Below are positions 57,417-64,000 of a stretch of DNA of 64,000 nt, one piece after another; the stretch's first letter is position 1, and each line of letters starts with the position of its first letter. The position numbers and the translations under genes were made by a program. The notes beneath the pieces were generated by a model, which had not been told where the DNA came from, searched no databases, and was given only the letters and a program-made list of their open reading frames with translations. Source of the stretch: Costus lasius (lineage: Eukaryota; Streptophyta; Magnoliopsida; Zingiberales; Costaceae); contig CM050450.1 of assembly GCA_027563935.2 (NCBI GenBank), forward strand, positions 9,159,957 to 9,223,956, given 5' to 3'.

Positions 57417-58678
57417 ATGCCGCCAAGGAAGAAGAATGCCAGCAAACGAGCGGCGGGAACCTCAAGCCCTCGACCTGAAACACGACAGCAATCCGCTCCG
57501 CCCGAGCTCCAAATGAGGGATAATCATCAAGCTGCTAGGTATCAAGTGCTCTCCAACCGCCGCATAATCAACACCCGATACATCGATCCTCCATCACTAG
57601 CCGCGTTGGGGATCTTTGATGACCTGCTCTGGATGTTTAGGCAGTTTGGCTGGGGGCAATTTCTTCAGTATGAGCAACCTACCTACATCCCCTTCATGCT
57701 CGAATTCCTAAGCTCAATTGAAGTCAAGGTCTCAGCTCTAGAGATAGACCCTGGCCTGGTTACATTTCGGCTCGCCAATACTGAATACCGGCTGACCATC
57801 GCCGACCTCAATGATATATTTGGATTTCCGGCATATGCATCTCGACTTGGTCCTCCCAACTTCAATGAAGACATCTTTTGGAAATGCATCTCCTCCATGA
57901 TCGCTTACTTGCCAAGAAACGCCAGAGCTTCAACCATTTCAAACCCATGTATTCGTTATGCCCATCGTCTGCTAGCACACACGATCTTTGCATGAAATGG
58001 GGATGGGATAGTGCGCCAGCCCGAATTACTCTGCTTATGGGGACTTCTGCATCAGTTCCAAATCAATGGCGGATACCACTTAGCTCGGCAGTTCCTCTGT
58101 GTCGCCCACGCGCAAAAAGGGAATATATGTATTGGTGGCATGATCACTACTATCGCTCTATCCCTGGGCCACAATCCTTATGGACAGCCGGAGGCAGTAG
58201 GCAGCAGACGACTGGACCTTGAGCACCTACTTTCGATGAAGATGATCATCAGGCGAGGGGACATCTACCATCTCACTTTTGCAGATACCAGTACCACCAT
58301 GGCTTTACCGAATACCGCGTGGACTGATATCAGAGATAGCGCCAACTGGCGCCTTCATCCCGACTCTGCTGTACCGGAAGACCAGACTACACCACTCGAC
58401 ATGGACCCCGGCTCCTCTATCGGTGGACAGCCTCGGACTGCCGCCCTTCTACGGACGATATGCTTCATCTTCTCCTGCAGGAGCAGCTGAACCAAGGGAA
58501 GCAGCTAACAACCTTGGTAGACACGGTCAAATGCATTGAGATCTTCCTCCATAGTAACATGGCTCCACCACCACTGCGGGACGAAGACGAGTACGCCGAC
58601 GATACAATCCATGTCTCTGATTCCTCCGAGCCAGCTGACGACGATGACGATGACGACCCAGCTGAGTGCAGTGAGTAG
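57417..58678 (+). pseudogene. Element C ATHILA-type ORF
   Basis: It starts MPPRKKNASKRAAGTSS and carries the same domain as element B: GWGQFLQYEQPTYIPFMLEF, FRLANTEYRLTIADLNDIFGF, FWKCIS, NPCIRYAHRLLAHTIF, ELLCLWGLL and GGMITTIALSLGH. A TGA lies at 57,993-57,995 and a frameshift at about 58,455. The end is strongly acidic (a run of seven aspartates near DDDPAEC). It is shorter than in B, mainly at the N terminus. Function unknown. Confidence 0.82.
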
Positions 58679-58888
58679 GGCTACACTCTAGTAAGTCTTC
58701 CCTCACCCCTTTTGATATATGCCTATATTATATGCATCTGGGATGATGCATCTTTTGCTTTGGGTGAGGGTACTTACACATTTTGATAGGTCGTCGTGAC
58801 TTTTATGAGTTTTATGATGAGATGTTGCACTGGTTCTTTGACTTTATGATGCTGCATGTGCTGTTGGTACTGTTGAACTATTACTGCT

Positions 58889-60540
58889 TGATAGGGGCCG
58901 CAAGTGCACGGTCTATCGAAGTAGTAAATAATATCGTTCCCATAGGGAGCAGGTATCAAGTACCGACCTTAAGTGTCATCGATAGCTAGACCATTCAGAC
59001 TCAAAATGAAAGAATTACACTAAATCTAAAATAACTAAATTATCGAACCAAGAAGTCGACGACTTTAAGGGAAAATTATAGTTTAAGAAGTGTTCGGAAC
59101 TTTAGGTTTCACCTCATTGAATTAAGTAAACGCAAAATATTGAATCAAAACGAATTAGAAAACGGATCTCCTTCTTTCGAAGCTCAATCTGACAGTAAAT
59201 AACTTAAGGTGATCTCTCCTATGGTATGGATTGCCTTCTCTCGAAGCGCAATCCGGTGTCTCGCTTAAGCTAATTTCCTACTCTCGTAGCAAAACTAACC
59301 TAAGAGACCCATTGGGTTCTATGAGAGGTCGTAAATCCTCGAGTGACGTCGAACGACTCTCGTAATTCTAGTCACAAGTTTAAATGAGAACGATCGAGTG
59401 TTACGATTCACCTCTCAGTACTTCTCGTAACACTTAGCACATACGAATGTTTGATCAGAACAATCATACGCAATAAGCACAACTCATTCAAATAAGTAAA
59501 TTTACTTAAAATCACACTAAGATTTATAAAAGATGTTTTACATGTGTAGATATGTTCAACGAGCTACGCCCGAGTCCCGAACTAGGGTTTTACTCTAAAA
59601 TATGCATCGTTTAACAATGAAAACCCAAGTAAAAATACTCGAAAAGAGGAGAAATTACAATCCAAGGGTAGGAGACGTCAGATCTTCGGTCTTCTCTCGA
59701 TAGCCTCGAAGAAACTTGTCGAATCAAGCCCTTGAATGCAGAAATCGTCGAACTTTCGCCCTAGTCGCGTTCTTGCCTTGTTCGCCCCTCTAACCGCTTA
59801 AAAATCTCGATTATATGCTTCCAACGAAGATTTGGGAGGTTAGGAATGTTAATTGGGAATTTCCCCCAATTTTCTAGCATCTGGAGCATCCGATTTGATG
59901 GAAAACGGACGAACAGTCGCGAACAGCGGACGCGATCACGGGCGTGATCACCGTCACGGCCAGGCCGTGACGAGTTTTGGATGCCGCGATGAAGTAATCA
60001 CGGCTGTGATGCTTATCACGGGCAGGCCATGATGATGTCGTAAAATATCTAGAAACTGAACACGGCCTTGCGTCTGGACACGAGCATGCCGTGCTTTGCG
60101 CGAAAATTTCTGGAATGCCCAAACACGGGCGTGCGCATGGCGGTGATGGCTTCGGTAGAATTTTGATTTCCTGTTAAACACGGCCGTGATGGTTATCACG
60201 GCCTGGCTGTGTTCTCCTCGTTACAGGAAGATTCTGATGCCGCGATGAACACGGCCGTGACTGTAAGCACGGCCAGGCCGTGTTTAGCATATATAAGTCC
60301 AAAAATTCCCAAAAATGTCTTGTGTGATGCTTGAAATGTGCTGAACTTTCCCATAACTTCATATCTTCAAAATATCTTCAAAAATCTAAGGAAATAACCT
60401 GCATTTCATAGAAAATCGAAAAAGAGTGAAGATTCTGAACTTTACAAGGAAAAATGCCAAATTAAGTGATAAAACAAGATTAAAAGCCTGAAAAGATTAT
60501 GTAAATGATACTTTAAATCATATAGAAATAACACCCATCA
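58889..60540 (-). mobile_element. Solo LTR E (reverse orientation) within element C
   Basis: A 1,652-bp sequence reads TGATGGGTG...CCCCTATCA on the minus strand. It is flanked by the perfect duplication CTGCT (58,884-58,888 and 60,541-60,545). Its minus-strand end (TCGATAGACCGTGCACTTGCGG) parallels the LTR ends of C and B, and its start has GAATCTTCACT as in B and D. No internal region is present, so it arose by LTR-LTR recombination. It has a dense CACGGCC/GGCCGTG block at about 59,933-60,290. Confidence 0.88.
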
Positions 60541-61124
60541 CTGCTTTATGTGATGCTGCTGATGTGCTGATGTACCAAACTTGCCAAAACTTTAACCCTT
60601 TTGCACTGCTGAACATTAATATGCTCCATTTTCGTAATGCTTTTACTGCAAGTTGCTTTGATGATGCTTCAGCTTGGCATGGATATTTTCATAATTGTAC
60701 TTCTATGACATGCTACACCTTCCTGCTATACTTTTATCATGGTTTTGTTAATAAGCTTTACGCCTTGTTGATGATTACTTCCTAGACACGTAAAAGTTTA
60801 AGTCATTGGTCCTAGCTGAACTTCTTATTTTTATCGATTGATATTTTACTCATTCATGATTGATTCTTGTTCGTTTAGCTGATTCAAGATTAATCTAGAC
60901 TCCCACACTATATTAAGCGCATCATTCAGGATTGAACAACTAGTCACTCGATCCCCTATACACTGGAAACTTATGGATTGCACTTTGATAAGCTTTGAAT
61001 CTAGGCAGTATCTACATCTCAACATGAGTATTATGTGTTTGGATGACTATAGATCAAACCACTTGACACACTTACCACTCTTGGTAACTATTGGTGTTGG
61101 TTTTAGTTCGAGCTCCTCTAACTT

Positions 61125-61430
61125 GGCACCGCACAAGAAATAGAGAGAATGAAAAGAGAGAAAAACAAGAGGCAGTGGTACCGAAGCTACAACTTGGCAC
61201 TGCCTAACAAAAAGAAAAAGAAAGAAAGAAGGCAGTGGTACCGAAGTTACGACTTGGCACTGCCACTAAAGGAAGAGAAAATGATTGAAAAGAAAAAGGC
61301 AGTGGTACCGAAGTTGTAACTTGGCACTGCAAAACCAGAAAGGAAAGAAGATAGTGGTACCGAAGCTATGGCTTGGCACTGCAGAAAAGAAGAAAAAAGT
61401 GCGGTGGTACCGAAGTTATGAGTAAGACCT
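61125..61430. repeat. Array of GGCAGTGGTACC...ACTTGGCACTGCC units
   Basis: About five units have GGCAGTGGTACCGAAG, then 6-8 variable bases, then ACTTGGCACTGC. They are separated by purine-rich linkers (AAAGAAAAAG). GGCAGTG and CACTGCC are complementary, so each unit can form a small stem-loop. A single related unit occurs in element B near 47,525-47,565. Confidence 0.85.
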
Positions 61431-61717
61431 TTACTATGCACTTTTGGTACTTTGAGTGTATTAGTGTCTCATGCGGTAAGGAACTACTTTTATCCAATAT
61501 CATCGTACAACTGTTGCCCATAGATTTGACCTTGATGCTCTGCTATTCATCTTGACATCTCTTAAGTCTATGGTGATCTGTATATCCTGTGACTTGCTGT
61601 GATTATTTGACATTTATAGATCATTAAGGGAGTATCACTTCTGTTGAACAATTCTCATGGAATTTCATTTCTTTCTATTTGCTTGAGGACAAGCAAAAGT
61701 TTAAGTCGTATGTATTC

Positions 61718-63710
61718 TGTTGACAAAGATTTATATAGAGTTTTGTATGTCAATTTACTTATGGAATCATGCCTATTTCACGACTTTAAGCCTTACAATT
61801 GCCTTTATTTGGATACATCTATGGAATCTACACCTGTTTCGGTATTTTCACATTTTTAGGTCAAATTGACCACATAGAGGGTAGATTTTGACACTTTAGT
61901 AGCAGAGGAGCTCATCCTAACTCAAGATAATCCTAACTAGAAGTTTTCGGATTCATTGAAGCCTTTGTTGGAAATCACGACCGGGTCTCAATCAAAATCA
62001 CGCCCGTGATCGTCGTTATACCTGAAGCTGAAACTGACAAATCACGACCGGGTCATGACCATATTCTCGCCCGAGATCGCAGACCTGCCTGTTACGAAAT
62101 CACGATTTTCACTCAAATCTCATTGACCTAACCCTAAGGGAAGATCAAGGGCACCTAGGACCTTTCTCCCCCGTTGACAAAGGGAGTGTGGAGTAGCTTT
62201 TAGGGGAGATTTTGGTTACGAAATCATCATTTCGTGAGGGATGGGCGGCTGAAACGTTGCAGGATATGGAGGCTGGCAGCGAAGACTTCTTTTGCTGGAA
62301 AACTGCAGCAGCTAAGGCAGCTTTTACAGGGCATGGGGAAGGGACAACAACCCACTAATGAGAGGAGATAAAAGAGAGAAGAGGTAAATCGAAGAGGGAG
62401 GATTCGCACGGGGAAGAACTAGAGGAGAAGCGGCAAAGTTTGAGGGGAGAAAAGAGCCACGCACTTGCTTTCCTTGAAGATCTTTTCCTGCGTGAGCATC
62501 TCAGAGACAAGCTGTAAAGGATTTTAGATCCATACTTAATTTGCTACCTTATTGTATAAACCATTGCAAGATATTTCATGATCTTACCTTTTTATTGCAA
62601 CTCCTGCGCAAATTTGTTGTTACGTGTAATGTTCATGCTTGGAAATATTATTTATGTTGTTACCATGAATATGATAGGCTAAACCCTTAAATCAGGGTGT
62701 GGATGTAGCCTCTTGATAACTTATTAGCTCTATAGTTTAGCTCTAAATGCCATTATCCAGCTCGATCTTATGTGCACCCCTTGCCTACGCAATTCGAAGG
62801 AATGTGTTTGAGCCTTCTAGCCTTGGTTGAGGTTTGTAAATCGGAGAATCACGAGGAGACTCGCTGATTGTCCATACTCCATTGAGAGGTAGTTAGGATC
62901 TTAGATGCGTAGGGGAGACCACAAGTCCGACCTCGCGTCTGAAGCATTTGATCGGAGGTTTATCAAATCTGTTTAAGCTCTTTACCTACGTTGCCCGAAA
63001 GGGAGCATTTGAACCTTTTAATTCCTCGTGTGGGGTTTGTAAATCAGGGGCTAGGGAGAATCTACTTGATGAACTACACTCTCCTTGTGTTAGTTTCTGG
63101 GTCATAGATGCATCTAGCAAACTTCTTACGCGCCAATACATTGGATTGTTTAGGATGCTATGCCTGTGCAGCCCGAGAGGGCGCGCTTGAGCCGGAAGTT
63201 ACGCGGGGGGAGGTTTGTAAGCCAGGAATTCTTGGGGAGGACCCCTTCTGCCATCCTGTACCCACCGTGGAAGTACTAGGAGTTTAGGCGTGTTGGGGAG
63301 AAGCGTTTCCAACCAAGCGCCAGAACCTAACAGGTTTGACCTATAGCCGTGATTATGGAAACAAACCAGCTATTTGAGGGAGCAGGTACCTAAGTGACAA
63401 CGAAGTCGAGTCCCTTGAACTAGACAGGATAATGGCGTTAGAGTTTGGACTATTCAGCTGTAAGAAGTCAAGGCGGTGAACCCACATCCTGATGTTTCAT
63501 ACTATTGAGATTCTCTCGTGCAATTCCTCCAATTACATTTCCGTGCATTTAATTAGTTAACATTCAAACTTCATCAATTTCGCATCATCTAGCTAGCAAA
63601 TTCAAGATCTATCGGTACTTGTCCATTAGTCCCTGTGGGATCGATATTTTATTACTTCGATAGTCCTGTGCACTTGCGGGAAATGCCTACTATATCTGTG
63701 GGCGCTATCA
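61718..63710 (+). repeat. Element C 3' LTR
   Basis: This LTR is 1,993 bp, TGTTGACAAAG...GCTATCA, followed by CCAGG. It matches the split 5' LTR, with several percent difference and a 37-bp segment near 62,803-62,839 absent from the 5' copy. The half-site block lies at about 61,977-62,105. Confidence 0.92.
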
Positions 63711-64000
63711 CCAGGCAGCCTGACATCTACTCAAATTTTTGGCGATTTTGAGCCCTAGAGATGTCCAAATTGGAAAAATAAGACTTTTTGGAAAGCTAAT
63801 TCGAAGGAGAACACAAGGAGTATGAAAGCCCCAATTTTATGGCCGAATCAGAGAGGAATCGAGGGACGAAGTGGCTAGTGCGAGTTGACTGGCGACAAGG
63901 GCTTTCGGAGTGGATTTTGGGGTGATTTCGCAATGGATCTTCACCAAACTTTGAGGAAACGTTTGCATCATCTTCTCCTACCTCTCCTTTATCTTTGTTT

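Larger units (their letters stand above)
58679..61717 (+). other. Element C 3' region, containing solo LTR E
   Basis: Non-coding sequence to the 3' LTR. It contains the solo LTR (58,889-60,540), the hairpin repeat array (about 61,130-61,430) and the terminal conserved phrase CTTGAGGACAAGCAAA (61,682-61,697) just before the LTR. Short open frames show no domain. Confidence 0.7.
38463..63710 (+). mobile_element. Element C: Athila-like Ty3/gypsy retrotransposon
   Basis: LTRs are at 38,463-50,575 (interrupted by element B) and 61,718-63,710, both TGTTGAC...GCTATCA. The target duplication is CCAGG (38,458-38,462 and 63,711-63,715). Primer site, gag, protease, RT, RNase H, integrase and an ATHILA-type ORF follow in gypsy order. 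Without B the element is about 15 kb. Many stops and frameshifts, and LTRs that differ by several percent, show it is old and inactive. It carries B in its 5' LTR and solo LTR E near its 3' end. Confidence 0.92.
37925..64000 (+). mobile_element. Element D: outermost Athila-like LTR sequence (partial)
   Basis: The sequences 37,925-38,462 and 63,716-64,000 flank element C and its CCAGG duplications, so they were contiguous. The left part begins TGATGTCTTG. It shares the LTR layout of B and E, with GAATCTTCACT after a T-rich stretch. It carries an array of GGTGAACC/GGTTCACC palindromes at 38,188-38,446. The other LTR and coding part, if any, are beyond the window, so the type and the 37,925 boundary are inferred. 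Confidence 0.55.

Noticed and set aside
23460..60300. CACGGCCGTG blocks considered as a CRISPR array
   Set aside because: Half-sites are short, unevenly spaced and alternate in orientation, and the setting is a plant nuclear genome with no cas genes.

Overview
This is a piece of a plant nuclear genome. It holds one large multi-exon gene with GT-AG introns, a small cluster of two-exon genes, and deeply nested LTR retrotransposons with plant-type primer sites. The small genes use strongly GC-ending codons inside AT-rich flanks. This suggests a monocot, probably not a grass, but that is a tentative inference. No CRISPR array, operon or prokaryotic feature is present.

Layout. (1) 1-16,096: the 3' part of a SCAR/WAVE actin regulator gene. 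Ten exons are visible and join into one frame of about 1,841 residues; the first exon lies upstream of the window. Its 5.6-kb intron (2375-8023) is full of old repeats. (2) 16,097-37,100: a cluster of four LURP-one-related (LOR, tubby-like fold) genes. LOR1 is truncated and sits behind a triplicated promoter, LOR2 is intact, and LOR3 and LOR4 are a recent tandem pair. A partial copy of the SCAR 3' end precedes LOR3, so the SCAR tail and a LOR gene were duplicated together. That SCAR fragment was later split by a young Ty1/copia element (22,747-32,333, TSD CAATC, LTRs differing at about 4 of 915 sites). The copia element itself holds a truncated Ty3/gypsy element. (3) 37,925-64,000: three Athila-like Ty3/gypsy elements nested in each other. 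D (partial) contains C (38,463-63,710, TSD CCAGG), and C contains B (39,404-49,563, TSD TTACC). C also carries a reverse-oriented solo LTR, E (58,889-60,540, TSD CTGCT).

C has a full but mutated gag-pol followed by an ATHILA-type ORF. B keeps gag-protease and the ATHILA-type ORF but has lost reverse transcriptase and integrase. All elements carry nonsense mutations or frameshifts, or are partial.

The most unusual signal is a shared sequence style. Blocks of inverted half-sites (CACGGCC / GGCCGTG and variants) occur in the copia LTR and leader, in the LTRs or internal spacers of B, C and E, and in decayed form in the SCAR intron. Element D has an analogous array built on GGTGAACC / GGTTCACC. 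These elements otherwise share no obvious sequence there. Other points of note are the promoter triplication upstream of LOR1, which includes its first five codons and part of a reverse-transcribed cDNA, and the replacement of LOR1 exon 2 by foldback copies of its own intron.
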